DNA of 7,210 nucleotides from Clostridiaceae bacterium (GCA_012521455.1 JAAYMJ010000246.1:1-7210), one strand, 5' to 3'; counted from the stretch's first letter, positions 1 through 6,804 are shown. Numbers and translations are program-made. Notes: generated by a model not told the origin, from the sequence alone.

Positions 1-1
1 A

Positions 2-745
2 AAATTCGCAAGATATTTTAATGTGGTGGACAGCTTTGATACCCACGCAAAAATCCCCCAACACTTTGAAAATGTTGACAAAGCGGCAAAGGAAGGCAAA
101 AAAGTGGGCTTAATTTCCGTAGGCTGGGACCCCGGCATGTTTTCATTAAACAGGCTTATTGCAAACGCGGTTTTGCCAAAAGGGGTGGATTACACCTTCT
201 GGGGAAAAGGCATAAGCCAGGGCCATTCTGACGCAATCAGGAGAATTGAAGGGGTGCAGGACGCAAAGCAGTACACAATCCCGAAAGAAGAAGCAATCAA
301 TGCAGTACGGTCAGGCAAAACCCCGGTTTTAACCACACGGGACAAACATTTGAGGGAATGTTTTGTTGTGGCAAAAGAGGGGGCGGACAAGGAAAGGATT
401 GAAAATGAAATTAAAAATATGCCCAACTATTTTGCGGACTATGACACAATTGTGCACTTCATAAGCCAGGAAGAACTTGATAAAAACCACAGCAAAATGC
501 CCCACGGCGGGTCGGTTATAAGAATAGGAAAAACAGGCTTTAGTGAAGAAAACACCCATGTGATTGAATATAACTTAAAACTTGACTCAAACCCGCAATT
601 CACCGCAAGCATTTTAGTGGCATACGCAAGGGCGGTTTACAGGTTAAATAAAGAAGGGGTATATGGCGCAAAAACTATTTTTGATATTGCGCCGGCGTAT
701 TTATCGCCTGAAACTCCTGAGTATTTAAGAGCGCATTATCTATAA
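2..745 (+). CDS. ddh: meso-diaminopimelate D-dehydrogenase, 3' part (5' end outside window)
   Basis: This enzyme makes meso-diaminopimelate in one step by NADPH-dependent reductive amination of tetrahydrodipicolinate, bypassing the acylated intermediates of the lysine/peptidoglycan pathway. It is a cytosolic homodimer. The frame is open from base 2 and gives 247 residues. The Corynebacterium glutamicum enzyme has about 320, so roughly 75 N-terminal residues, including the Rossmann NADP-binding glycine motif, lie upstream. Recognisable family segments, in order, are SFDTH, GWDPGMFSLNR, FWGKGISQGHSDAIRRI, CFVVA, MPNYF, MPHGG, KLDSNPQFTAS and the C-terminal APAYLSPE. They line up colinearly with the Corynebacterium protein as I remember it. 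There is no frameshift or internal stop. The gene ends with TAA just before a hairpin, so it is probably the last gene of its transcript. The GTG at 23 is an internal codon, not the start. Confidence 0.93.
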   Translation, partial: KFARYFNVVDSFDTHAKIPQHFENVDKAAKEGKKVGLISVGWDPGMFSLNRLIANAVLPKGVDYTFWGKGISQGHSDAIRRIEGVQDAKQYTIPKEEAINAVRSGKTPVLTTRDKHLRECFVVAKEGADKERIENEIKNMPNYFADYDTIVHFISQEELDKNHSKMPHGGSVIRIGKTGFSEENTHVIEYNLKLDSNPQFTASILVAYARAVYRLNKEGVYGAKTIFDIAPAYLSPETPEYLRAHYL

Positions 746-779
746 AATCTCCCCCTCGTTTTATGAGGGGATTTGTCTT
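745..779 (+). terminator. Probable Rho-independent terminator of ddh
   Basis: CCCCTC (752-757) pairs with GAGGGG (765-770) across a 7-base loop. The stem can be extended by AAAT (745-748) with ATTT (771-774) past a 3-base bulge. ATTTGTCTT follows, so the U tract is interrupted and termination may be incomplete. No convincing promoter is visible before the next gene, so read-through into it is likely. Confidence 0.55.
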
Positions 780-792
780 ATGGGGGAAGGAT

Positions 793-1674
793 ATGTTTGA
801 GCTTATAAAATTGGGTAAAAACACATATTACATTGACTGCCCCTCAAAAGTGGGGGTTTATGTGTATAACAAAAACGACGCTATGTTAATAGATTCCGAA
901 AACGACGAGGACTCGGCAAGGAAAATCTTAAGAATACTAAAAGAGAACAACTTAAATTTAAAAATGATTGTAAACACCCACTCCCACGCTGACCATATCG
1001 GTGGAAACGGCTTTTTGCAAAAGCGCACAAACTGCAAAATCTACGCCCCCGAAATTGAAGAGGCGTTTGTGAATAACACTATTTTAGAATCCAGCCTTAT
1101 GTACAGCGCAAAACCCTTTTTAAAACTTCAAAACAAGTATTTCAAAGCAAAGGAAAGCAACGCGGAAAAGATTGACGTAAAAAACCTCCCTGACGGGGTA
1201 GAAATAATCAGCTTAAAAGGCCACAGTCCAAACCATGTAGGCATTAAAACGCCCGATGACGTAATTTTTATCGGCGACAGCCTAATAAGCGTAGAAACCC
1301 TTGAAAAATACCACATAGCTTATTTGTTTGACGCGAAGGAATACCTGAATACACTAAAAATGCTTGAGAATTTAAAAGCTTCCTGCTTTGTGCCGTCCCA
1401 TGCGGAAGCGTCGTCTGATATAAAAAGGCTTGTAAAACTAAATATTGATAAGGCTTATGAAATTATTGACAAAATTCTTGATATGTTAAAAGAAGAAAAA
1501 ACCCAGGAGGAGATAATACAAAAAATAATCTTGGATTATAATTTAAAACAAAGCTTAAACCAATACATTATTGTAAAAACAACCATAAAGGCATACCTTT
1601 CTTATTTATGTGACGAAGGTATAATAGATTTTTGTTTTAAAGATGGGAAAATGTATTGGCTTAAAGTAAATTGA
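793..1674 (+). CDS. MBL-fold metallo-hydrolase
   Basis: This is a metallo-beta-lactamase superfamily hydrolase of 293 residues; the substrate cannot be told from sequence. The full dinuclear metal site is present: HSHADH at residues 63-68 (H63, H65, D67, H68), H144 in GHSPNH, D162 in GDS and H203 in PSH. Residues after about 215 are helical and end in a winged-helix-like tail (YLCDEGIIDF...KMYWLKVN), as in glyoxalase-II/LACTB2-like members. No signal peptide is seen, so it should be cytosolic. I chose ATG 793 because GGGGGAAGG (782-790) lies just upstream and MFELIKLGKNTYYID is a typical first strand for the fold. The in-frame ATG at 763 sits inside the ddh terminator hairpin. The next gene starts 14 bases after the stop, so the two are probably cotranscribed. 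Confidence 0.85.
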   Translation: MFELIKLGKNTYYIDCPSKVGVYVYNKNDAMLIDSENDEDSARKILRILKENNLNLKMIVNTHSHADHIGGNGFLQKRTNCKIYAPEIEEAFVNNTILESSLMYSAKPFLKLQNKYFKAKESNAEKIDVKNLPDGVEIISLKGHSPNHVGIKTPDDVIFIGDSLISVETLEKYHIAYLFDAKEYLNTLKMLENLKASCFVPSHAEASSDIKRLVKLNIDKAYEIIDKILDMLKEEKTQEEIIQKIILDYNLKQSLNQYIIVKTTIKAYLSYLCDEGIIDFCFKDGKMYWLKVN

Positions 1675-1675
1675 C

Positions 1676-1681
1676 AGGAAG
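1676..1681 (+). promoter_or_regulatory. Ribosome binding site deciding a TTG start at 1689
   Basis: AGGAAG lies 7 bases before TTG 1689. The alternative in-frame TTG at 1671 overlaps the stop of the previous gene, would place this AGGAAG inside the coding region, and has no comparable site before it. Confidence 0.6.
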
Positions 1682-1688
1682 TGCTAAT

Positions 1689-2789
1689 TTGAGGAACCAT
1701 TATATAAAAGTGACAAAAATAATTTTGTGGGTTTATATTATATTGTGTTTTGTAATCGCAGGCTTAAATAACGGTTACAAAAGCAGGGCAAGCGCTGATG
1801 TGGTCCAAATAATATCATGGGTATGGCATTTTTACGAAAACTATGTAAAGACCGCCTTTATCCTAATCTGCGGCTTTTTAACCATAAAAATTGCCGGAGG
1901 CAGCGCAAAAATGCGGAAGAAAAACCTGATTGGCTTTTTTGCCTCCGCGTTGTGCGTACATATTATTGCCCCGATTGTTACCAAAAATTCCGAGCTATAT
2001 TTATTTGCCATGCCCTTGCCGTGGTCAACAACACCCTTACAGCTTATGTACCCGGAATCTTCAATTTACTTAACCCGCCATCCCCTATGGGGGACTTTCG
2101 GCATTACTTGCGCCCTTATCTTTTACGTTATTATGACCGCAATTGTTTTAATTGGCACACTTTTATTCGGAAGGCGCTGGCAGTGCTCAACTTTGTGCTT
2201 GTTTAACGGGTTTGCCGCGGAAGTTTTTGACTTTGCCATACCTTTGGCGGGGAAGAAAAAGAAGGTTACAAAAAGCGGCAAAAAAATATTTGCCGTTATA
2301 AAGTGGGCAATCTTTGCGTTATCCGCGTTTTTATCCCTTTGGTGGGTATTGTTTTTATCAGGCATACCCGTTTTTGACATTTCAAAAGCGGCAGGAAAAA
2401 TTGAACTTGTGAAATATTTGTTTTTTGAGCTTTTTGTTTCAATGTTTTTTTGGATTTTCTTTATTGGCAGGGGATACTGCTACTACTGCCCCTTGGGAAC
2501 ATTTTTGGGATTTATATCTAAACTTTCAGGGCAGCGCATTAAAACCAACAATACAAAATGCGTATCCTGCCTGCGGTGCAACAACACATGCCCCATGTCC
2601 ATAAAAATCATGGAAAAAGCGCAAAAAGGGGAAGATGTGGCAGACCTTCTTTGCGTAGGCTGCGGGCACTGTATTGACGCCTGCCCCTCAAAAACATTGT
2701 CCTATTCCACAAGGTTTTTGGATAAAATAAAAAACGCTAAAAAAACATATCCTGACCCGGCAAAATCTTTGGAAAAAGTAGAAAAATAA
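1689..2789 (+). CDS. Membrane 4Fe-4S polyferredoxin (NapH/YccM-like)
   Basis: This 366-residue integral membrane protein has about six hydrophobic segments (roughly residues 8-27, 54-70, 80-98, 136-160, 200-224 and 240-260) and a cytosolic-type ferredoxin tail. Two copies of the membrane-edge cysteine loop typical of the NapH/NosR/YccM group are visible: GRRWQCSTLC (C166, C170) and GRGYCYYCPLG (C264, C267). The tail carries two complete CX2CX2CX3CP motifs, at C291/C294/C297/C301 and C322/C325/C328/C332, enough for two [4Fe-4S] clusters. The expected role is electron transfer at the membrane, but donor and acceptor are unknown. The first loop has Leu where the usual CP proline would be. No nap, nos, rnf or cytochrome genes are nearby; the only operon partner is the MBL hydrolase. 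The TTG start is inferred from the AGGAAG site. Confidence 0.82.
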   Translation: MRNHYIKVTKIILWVYIILCFVIAGLNNGYKSRASADVVQIISWVWHFYENYVKTAFILICGFLTIKIAGGSAKMRKKNLIGFFASALCVHIIAPIVTKNSELYLFAMPLPWSTTPLQLMYPESSIYLTRHPLWGTFGITCALIFYVIMTAIVLIGTLLFGRRWQCSTLCLFNGFAAEVFDFAIPLAGKKKKVTKSGKKIFAVIKWAIFALSAFLSLWWVLFLSGIPVFDISKAAGKIELVKYLFFELFVSMFFWIFFIGRGYCYYCPLGTFLGFISKLSGQRIKTNNTKCVSCLRCNNTCPMSIKIMEKAQKGEDVADLLCVGCGHCIDACPSKTLSYSTRFLDKIKNAKKTYPDPAKSLEKVEK

Positions 2790-2817
2790 AAGGAGGCTTT
2801 TGCCTCCTTTTATTTTT
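2782..2817. terminator. Bidirectional Rho-independent terminator between convergent genes
   Basis: A perfect 16-bp stem (2782-2797 with 2802-2817) closes on a TTTT loop. The core is GGAGGC/GCCTCC, flanked by A tracts on the left and T tracts on the right, so it terminates on either strand. It contains the TAA stop of the polyferredoxin gene and touches the stop of the minus-strand gene. Confidence 0.93.
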
Positions 2818-3664
2818 AGTCTTGGTATTTTGTCCTTGTGTCGTTAAAGAACCCTTCTGCGCTTTCAAAGTCTTCCCTTTGCGGCGGGAAGAATTCGTCA
2901 ATCGGGAATTTAATTCTTTCAAATAGTTCGCAAGGATTGTCGTCGGTAGCGGCGATGCATTCATTTTCAGGTATGCAGAATTCATGAGACGGGATAAGTA
3001 TTTGAACATTTCTTTCAAGTTTAATAATACTAAATAGACCAAGGGATACATATACTCTTTTGTTTTCTCCGTCAAGCACAAGCACTTCGTCAAATACCCT
3101 GTGGATGCTTTCAGGAATGCTTGTGAATTCAATTTCGTTTTCTTCGCACCTGCAGTGATGGTCGCAGATGTCAACGATTTTAGCGCCTAATGTAATCGGG
3201 TCAACTACTTCAACAACAGCTTTTGGCATATTGGTCTTTTTCCATAGTTGTGTATCGTAGTTATCGGGCTTGTAGATGGATTGGAAAATCTTTGAATTTC
3301 CTTCAGAGCCGAATAGTACAACTTTTTTGTCGAATGTAGCAAGTCCTTCCACGGTTGTGGGTCTTTGAATGCCGGTAAATGCGTCAAGGGTTATTTTGAA
3401 GAAGAATTTTAAGTCAACTGTGTAAAAACCTCTATTGAAAGGAACTTGCTCAACATCGCTAAATACCCAGATTACTTCTGCCTTTCGTGGTTTAATGTTA
3501 ATAGCTCTGTCCACTGTGTTTTGGCCGCTTTGTGTTAGATAAACCCTTAGGTTTTCCAAGCACTCTTTGTCACGGCAAGAATCGTAAATTTTATCGACTT
3601 GAATGCATACTTCGCCGCCATGTTTTTTACATCTGTCGATACTTGCTGTGATTCTTTCATTCAT
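2816..3664 (-). CDS. Conserved Cys-rich clostridial protein of unknown function
   Basis: This is a 282-residue soluble protein with no signal peptide or membrane segment. It starts at an ATG preceded by GGGAGG (minus strand, 3680-3675) about 10 bases upstream. I recognise the N-terminal pattern VDKIYDSCRDKECLENLRVYL and the later stretches FNRGFYTVDLKFFFKIT, LATFDKKVVLFGSEG and CIAATDDNPCELFERIKFP as a family conserved across Clostridia and usually annotated hypothetical. I assign no function. Ten cysteines lie in three groups: residues 12/20/30/35, 167/171/173 (CDHHCRC) and 230/236/245. The His-Cys cluster around 167-173 suggests metal binding or disulfide cross-linking. The high Cys content, the absence of a catalytic motif and its apparent occurrence in spore formers make a spore-coat or envelope structural role conceivable, but that is inference. 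The gene is monocistronic, converging on the polyferredoxin gene. Confidence 0.8.
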   Translation of the reverse strand: MNERITASIDRCKKHGGEVCIQVDKIYDSCRDKECLENLRVYLTQSGQNTVDRAINIKPRKAEVIWVFSDVEQVPFNRGFYTVDLKFFFKITLDAFTGIQRPTTVEGLATFDKKVVLFGSEGNSKIFQSIYKPDNYDTQLWKKTNMPKAVVEVVDPITLGAKIVDICDHHCRCEENEIEFTSIPESIHRVFDEVLVLDGENKRVYVSLGLFSIIKLERNVQILIPSHEFCIPENECIAATDDNPCELFERIKFPIDEFFPPQREDFESAEGFFNDTRTKYQD

Positions 3665-3710
3665 GCTTTATTTTCCTCCCATAAATTTTATTGGGTAAAT
3701 CCCTCAATAC

Positions 3711-3738
3711 ATAATATGAATAAGGCATAAATGTGTGA
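3711..3738 (-). promoter_or_regulatory. Possible promoter of the Cys-rich gene
   Basis: Read on the minus strand, CATATTATG (3718-3710) contains TATTAT, one base from a sigma-A -10. It also fits the CATANNNT pattern of mother-cell sporulation sigma factors (SigE/SigK). No good TTGACA lies at the right distance, but a CAC element (about 3735-3737) sits 16 bases upstream of CATA, as in SigK promoters. A-tracts further upstream (T runs on the + strand, 3739-3767) could act as an UP-like or curved element. The predicted leader is about 40 bases. Confidence 0.35.
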
Positions 3739-3864
3739 TTTTTTTTGTTTTTTTGTTTATACTTTTTAGCGCATTTTGCATAAAATAAATAGAATAATTT
3801 TTCAATTGTTCATTTTTAATTCATGGATATTTAATCTTTTTAATTTATAATAAAAGTATATAAA

Positions 3865-3893
3865 TTGACTAATACATTAAGCTATATTATAAT
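3865..3893 (+). promoter_or_regulatory. Sigma-A promoter of ftsH
   Basis: TTGACT (3865-3870) and a perfect TATAAT (3888-3893) are separated by exactly 17 bases. Transcription should start near 3900, giving a leader of about 45 bases that ends with the Shine-Dalgarno GAGGTG (3936-3941), 5 bases before the ATG. Confidence 0.85.
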
Positions 3894-3946
3894 AATTAAA
3901 ACCAGGAAAATCTTTTCTTTCAGATAAACTAAAACGAGGTGTTTTT

Positions 3947-5878
3947 ATGAATGAAAATAAAAACAAAAAGAATAGCAGTTTTAACCAGGGTATAATAATA
4001 TTTTTGATTATATCCCTTGCTATTACTTTTTTGATAAATTACCTGCTATCCTTTTTCCCCGACAGGTTTAACGAAGAAATTACTTACAATAAATTCATAG
4101 AAATGGTAGAACATGGCCAGGTTGACTCAGTGCTTATAAAAAGCGACAGGATAATCATTGTACCCAAACCTGAATTTTTTGAAAACGACTATACCCCTAC
4201 AGGAAGGATAAAACTAGAGCTTGCAAAAGCTAAAAAGCTTTATTTTTACACAGGTTATGTTGCCGACCCAAAATTAATTGAAAGGCTTGAGAGCCAAGAC
4301 ATTGAATTTAAAACCGAAATACAAAACTCTAGCCCCATTATGGATTTCTTCATTTCATGGGTTTTGCCCATCGGGGTTTTTTATCTATTGTCAACCCTTC
4401 TTATGAGGAAGATGACAAGCAAAATAGGGGGCGGCGGCGGTGTATTTTCCATGGGTCAGTCCAGGGCAAAGGTATACATTGAGAAAAAAACAGGGGTTAC
4501 ATTTAACGACGTAGCGGGACAGGATGAGGCAAAGGAGTCCTTGTATGAAATTGTGGACTTTTTGCACAATCCTTCAAAATATATCGCAATCGGCGCGAAA
4601 CAGCCAAAAGGGGCGCTCCTTGTGGGGCCGCCGGGAACTGGCAAAACCCTTTTGGCAAAAGCCGTGGCAGGGGAGGCGAATGTTCCCTTTTTCTCCCTAT
4701 CAGGCTCCGACTTTATTGAAATGTTTGTGGGCGTTGGCGCGTCGCGTGTCAGGGATTTGTTTAAGCAGGCCAGCGACCATGCGCCGTGTATCATTTTTAT
4801 TGATGAAATTGACGCCATAGGAAAAAGCAGGGACGGGATAATTAGCGGAGGCGGGAACGACGAGCGGGAACAGACTTTAAACCAGCTCCTTGCTGAAATG
4901 GATGGCTTTGACTCATCAAAAGGGGTCGTGATTTTAGCCGCGACCAACCGGCCTGAAGTGTTGGATAAAGCACTTCTCCGCCCCGGCAGGTTTGACAGGA
5001 GAATTATCGTTGAAAAGCCCGACCTAAAGGGAAGGGAAGAAATACTAAAAGTTCATGCGAAAAACGTAAAACTAGGCGACGATGTAAACTTGCATGATAT
5101 CGCCCTTGCCACAAGCGGCGCGGCAGGCGCGGATTTGGCTAATATCGTAAACGAGGCAGCCCTCCGCGCGGTAAGAATGGGCCGCGACCGTGTAAAACAG
5201 GAAGACTTGTTTGAAGCGGTTGAAGTAATAATTGCGGGAAAAGAAAAAAAAGATAGGATACTATCCGCCAAAGAAAAACGCCTTGTGGCCTTTCACGAAG
5301 TGGGCCATGCGCTGGCCGCGGCCCTGTCAAAAAATGCCCAGCCTGTCCAAAAAATCACCATAGTGCCGCGGACAATGGGGGCTTTGGGCTATACCCTTCA
5401 AATGCCTGAAGAGGAAAAATATTTAATGACAAAGGATGAAATCCTAGACGAAATCGTGGTATTGGTTGCGGGAAGGGCCGCTGAGGATGTGGAGTTTAAC
5501 ACCATGACAACGGGGGCAGCAAATGACATTGAAAGGGCAACCCGCCTTGCCCGCAGCATGATTACCCAATACGGCATGAGCGAAAAATTCGGCATGATGG
5601 CGCTGGAAAGCGTTGAAAACAGGTACCTTGACGGAAGAAACGTGTCCTATTGCTCAAATATCACCGAAGCATTGGTTGACGAGGAAGTGCAAAAGGTGAT
5701 TAAGGATTGCTACAATAAAGCGGTTGAAATGTTAAAGGAAAACAGGGAAGTCCTAACAAAAATCGCGGAATTTTTAATCGAAAAAGAAACCATAACGGGA
5801 AAAGAATTTATGGAAATTTTAAATGAATACAAAAACGCTCAAAATGAAAGCCAGCAAGGGGAAATAACTAAAAATTAA
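3947..5878 (+). CDS. ftsH: ATP-dependent zinc metalloprotease FtsH
   Basis: This membrane-anchored AAA+ protease forms hexamers that extract and degrade misfolded membrane proteins and regulatory proteins. Its 643 residues are a normal family length. In order: first membrane helix about 14-36; extracytoplasmic FtsH_ext domain to about 130; second helix about 132-153; a glycine-rich linker (161-165); the AAA+ module with Walker A GPPGTGKT (227-234), pore loop MFVGVG (259-264), Walker B IIFIDEID (282-289) and the second region of homology AATNRP...RPGRFDRR (331-352) with arginine fingers; then the M41 peptidase with HEVGH (450-454) and the third zinc ligand D527 in ANDIERAT. All catalytic residues are present. 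The zinc motif is HEVGH rather than the commoner HEAGH, and it is followed by PRTMGALGYT, which I associate with a clostridial subgroup. The gene has its own promoter and terminator and is not beside tilS/hpt, its usual Firmicute neighbours. Confidence 0.96.
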   Translation: MNENKNKKNSSFNQGIIIFLIISLAITFLINYLLSFFPDRFNEEITYNKFIEMVEHGQVDSVLIKSDRIIIVPKPEFFENDYTPTGRIKLELAKAKKLYFYTGYVADPKLIERLESQDIEFKTEIQNSSPIMDFFISWVLPIGVFYLLSTLLMRKMTSKIGGGGGVFSMGQSRAKVYIEKKTGVTFNDVAGQDEAKESLYEIVDFLHNPSKYIAIGAKQPKGALLVGPPGTGKTLLAKAVAGEANVPFFSLSGSDFIEMFVGVGASRVRDLFKQASDHAPCIIFIDEIDAIGKSRDGIISGGGNDEREQTLNQLLAEMDGFDSSKGVVILAATNRPEVLDKALLRPGRFDRRIIVEKPDLKGREEILKVHAKNVKLGDDVNLHDIALATSGAAGADLANIVNEAALRAVRMGRDRVKQEDLFEAVEVIIAGKEKKDRILSAKEKRLVAFHEVGHALAAALSKNAQPVQKITIVPRTMGALGYTLQMPEEEKYLMTKDEILDEIVVLVAGRAAEDVEFNTMTTGAANDIERATRLARSMITQYGMSEKFGMMALESVENRYLDGRNVSYCSNITEALVDEEVQKVIKDCYNKAVEMLKENREVLTKIAEFLIEKETITGKEFMEILNEYKNAQNESQQGEITKN

Positions 5879-5893
5879 AAATTAATTCATAAA

Positions 5894-5922
5894 TTGTTAA
5901 TAAAAGTAAATTAAGCTAAAAT
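5894..5922 (+). promoter_or_regulatory. Possible weak promoter upstream of the ftsH terminator
   Basis: TTGTTA (5894-5899) and TAAAAT (5917-5922) are 17 bases apart, matching sigma-A consensus at 4 of 6 and 5 of 6 positions. A transcript from about 5929 would meet the terminator at 5956-5994, giving an RNA of only about 65 bases. The surrounding DNA is very A/T-rich, so a chance match is quite possible. Confidence 0.3.
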
Positions 5923-5955
5923 TGCAAAAAAACTTTCATACTTTTCTCCTTTACC

Positions 5956-5994
5956 GGGTAAACCTTGTTTTAAGGTTTACCCTTTTAATATTTT
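5956..5994 (+). terminator. Rho-independent terminator after ftsH
   Basis: GGGTAAACCTT (5956-5966) pairs perfectly with AAGGTTTACCC (5972-5982) around a GTTTT loop, and TTTTAATATTTT follows. It separates ftsH from the response regulator gene. TTTACC at 5950-5955 could compete for the left arm (GGGTAAA), a possible alternative fold. Confidence 0.92.
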
Positions 5995-6003
5995 CAGGTA
6001 AAA

Positions 6004-6031
6004 TTTACAAACTGTTTAAAACACCTTTACG
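6004..6031 (+). promoter_or_regulatory. Three 11-base-spaced direct repeats, likely response-regulator operator
   Basis: TTTACA (6004-6009), TTTAAA (6015-6020) and TTTACG (6026-6031) recur at exactly 11-base steps and end 14 bases before the -35 box of the next gene. Direct repeats at one-helical-turn spacing are the binding architecture of OmpR/PhoB-family regulators (PhoB, PhoP, WalR). The first unit matches the Bacillus PhoP pattern TT(A/C/T)A(C/T)A exactly and the others differ at one position. The gene downstream encodes such a regulator, so autoregulation is the simplest reading. Confidence 0.5.
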
Positions 6032-6045
6032 GCCTTGTATTTTGG

Positions 6046-6074
6046 TTGACACTATTGGAAAAATAAGATAAAAT
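6046..6074 (+). promoter_or_regulatory. Sigma-A promoter of the walR-like gene
   Basis: A perfect TTGACA (6046-6051) and TAAAAT (6069-6074) are spaced by 17 bases. Initiation is expected near 6081, so the ATG at 6079 would not be on the mRNA. This supports the downstream TTG start. Confidence 0.85.
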
Positions 6075-6094
6075 ATGAATGATCAATAAATTAA

Positions 6095-6102
6095 AGGTGG
6101 AG
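6095..6102 (+). promoter_or_regulatory. Ribosome binding site deciding a TTG start at 6109
   Basis: AGGTGGAG lies 6-8 bases before TTG 6109. Starting there gives MDKVILVVDDE, matching the N-terminus of Bacillus WalR (MDKKILVVDDE). Confidence 0.75.
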
Positions 6103-6108
6103 ATTTGG

Positions 6109-6804
6109 TTGGATAAAGTTATTCTTGTTGTGGATGATGAAAAGCCCATCGTGGATATTTTAAAATTCAATTTAGTCAAAGAAGGCTATTCCGTAATCGA
6201 AGCCTACGACGGGGAAGACGGATATAATAAAGCAATTTCCCAAAACCCCGACCTTGTACTTTTAGACGTTATGCTGCCAAAAATGGACGGTTTTACCGTG
6301 TGCAGGAAAATCAGGGAGAAAAAGAGCATGCCCATAATTATGCTTACAGCCCGTGAGGAAGAAGTGGACAAAGTTTTGGGGTTGGAATTGGGCGCTGATG
6401 ACTATATAACAAAGCCTTTTTCAGTAAGGGAACTTCTTGCTAGGGTTAAAGCAAACCTAAGAAGGAATGTGGCTGAAAATGTTCCTGAAAATGAAGGCGC
6501 AATTTTGAAATTCAACGGGCTTGAAATTAACACCGAAAGGTACGAAGTTAAAAAGAACGGGGAAGTTGTGGATTTGACATTGAGGGAATTTGAGCTTTTG
6601 AAGTTTTTGGCCCTGTCCCCTGATAAAATCTTTACCCGCGAACAGCTTTTGGAAAAAGTTTGGGGCTATGAATACTATGGCGACGTGAGAACCGTTGACG
6701 TTACGGTAAGAAGGCTTCGGGAAAAGATTGAAACAGACGCCGCAAACCCCAAATATATCGTTACAAAGCGCGGGGTTGGGTACTACTTTTCGCAAGGCGT
6801 GTAA
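6109..6804 (+). CDS. walR: OmpR/PhoB-family response regulator, WalR (YycF)-like
   Basis: This is a two-component DNA-binding regulator of 231 residues starting at TTG. The receiver domain (about 1-119) has the acidic pocket D9/D10, phosphoacceptor D53 (LLDVMLP), T80 and K102 (TKPFS). The winged-helix domain (about 130-229) includes LTLREFELLKFLA, the recognition segment DVRTVDVTVRRLREKIE and the wing TKRGVGYYF. Nearly every segment resembles Bacillus WalR/YycF, including MDKxILVVDDEKPI, GADDYxTKPFS, RELLARVKANLRR and FGDVRTVDVTVRRLREKIE-like. WalR controls peptidoglycan hydrolases and cell-wall turnover and is essential in many Firmicutes. No walK-like kinase follows directly; the next gene is DUF4342-like. 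PhoP/PhoB is the main alternative, and the upstream repeats look somewhat more PhoP-like than WalR-like. The gene has its own promoter and flanking 11-base direct repeats. Confidence 0.85.
   Translation: MDKVILVVDDEKPIVDILKFNLVKEGYSVIEAYDGEDGYNKAISQNPDLVLLDVMLPKMDGFTVCRKIREKKSMPIIMLTAREEEVDKVLGLELGADDYITKPFSVRELLARVKANLRRNVAENVPENEGAILKFNGLEINTERYEVKKNGEVVDLTLREFELLKFLALSPDKIFTREQLLEKVWGYEYYGDVRTVDVTVRRLREKIETDAANPKYIVTKRGVGYYFSQGV

Noticed and set aside
763..792. ATG at 763 as the start of the MBL hydrolase
   Set aside because: It lies inside the ddh terminator hairpin, has no proper ribosome site, and adds residues (MRGFVLWGKD) unlike the family's N-terminus. ATG 793 fits better.
2737..3174. 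Second minus-strand reading frame overlapping the Cys-rich gene
   Set aside because: It is low-complexity Lys/Thr/Leu sequence, has no ribosome site, runs across the bidirectional terminator, and is fully explained as an alternative frame of the real gene.
3739..3767. T-rich runs as a terminator
   Set aside because: No GC-rich stem precedes them on either strand. They are better seen as A-tracts upstream of the minus-strand promoter.
3815..3844. TTTAAT copies upstream of ftsH as another regulator site
   Set aside because: The spacings are 15 and 9 bases, not 11, and the region is extremely A/T-rich, so they look like chance.
4456..5330. Open frames in other frames and antisense within ftsH
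   Set aside because: They are shadows of a strongly conserved coding sequence, with no ribosome sites or recognisable protein features.
6079..6108. ATG at 6079 as the start of the response regulator
   Set aside because: It falls at or before the predicted transcription start (-10 box ends at 6074) and has no Shine-Dalgarno. Homology begins exactly at TTG 6109.
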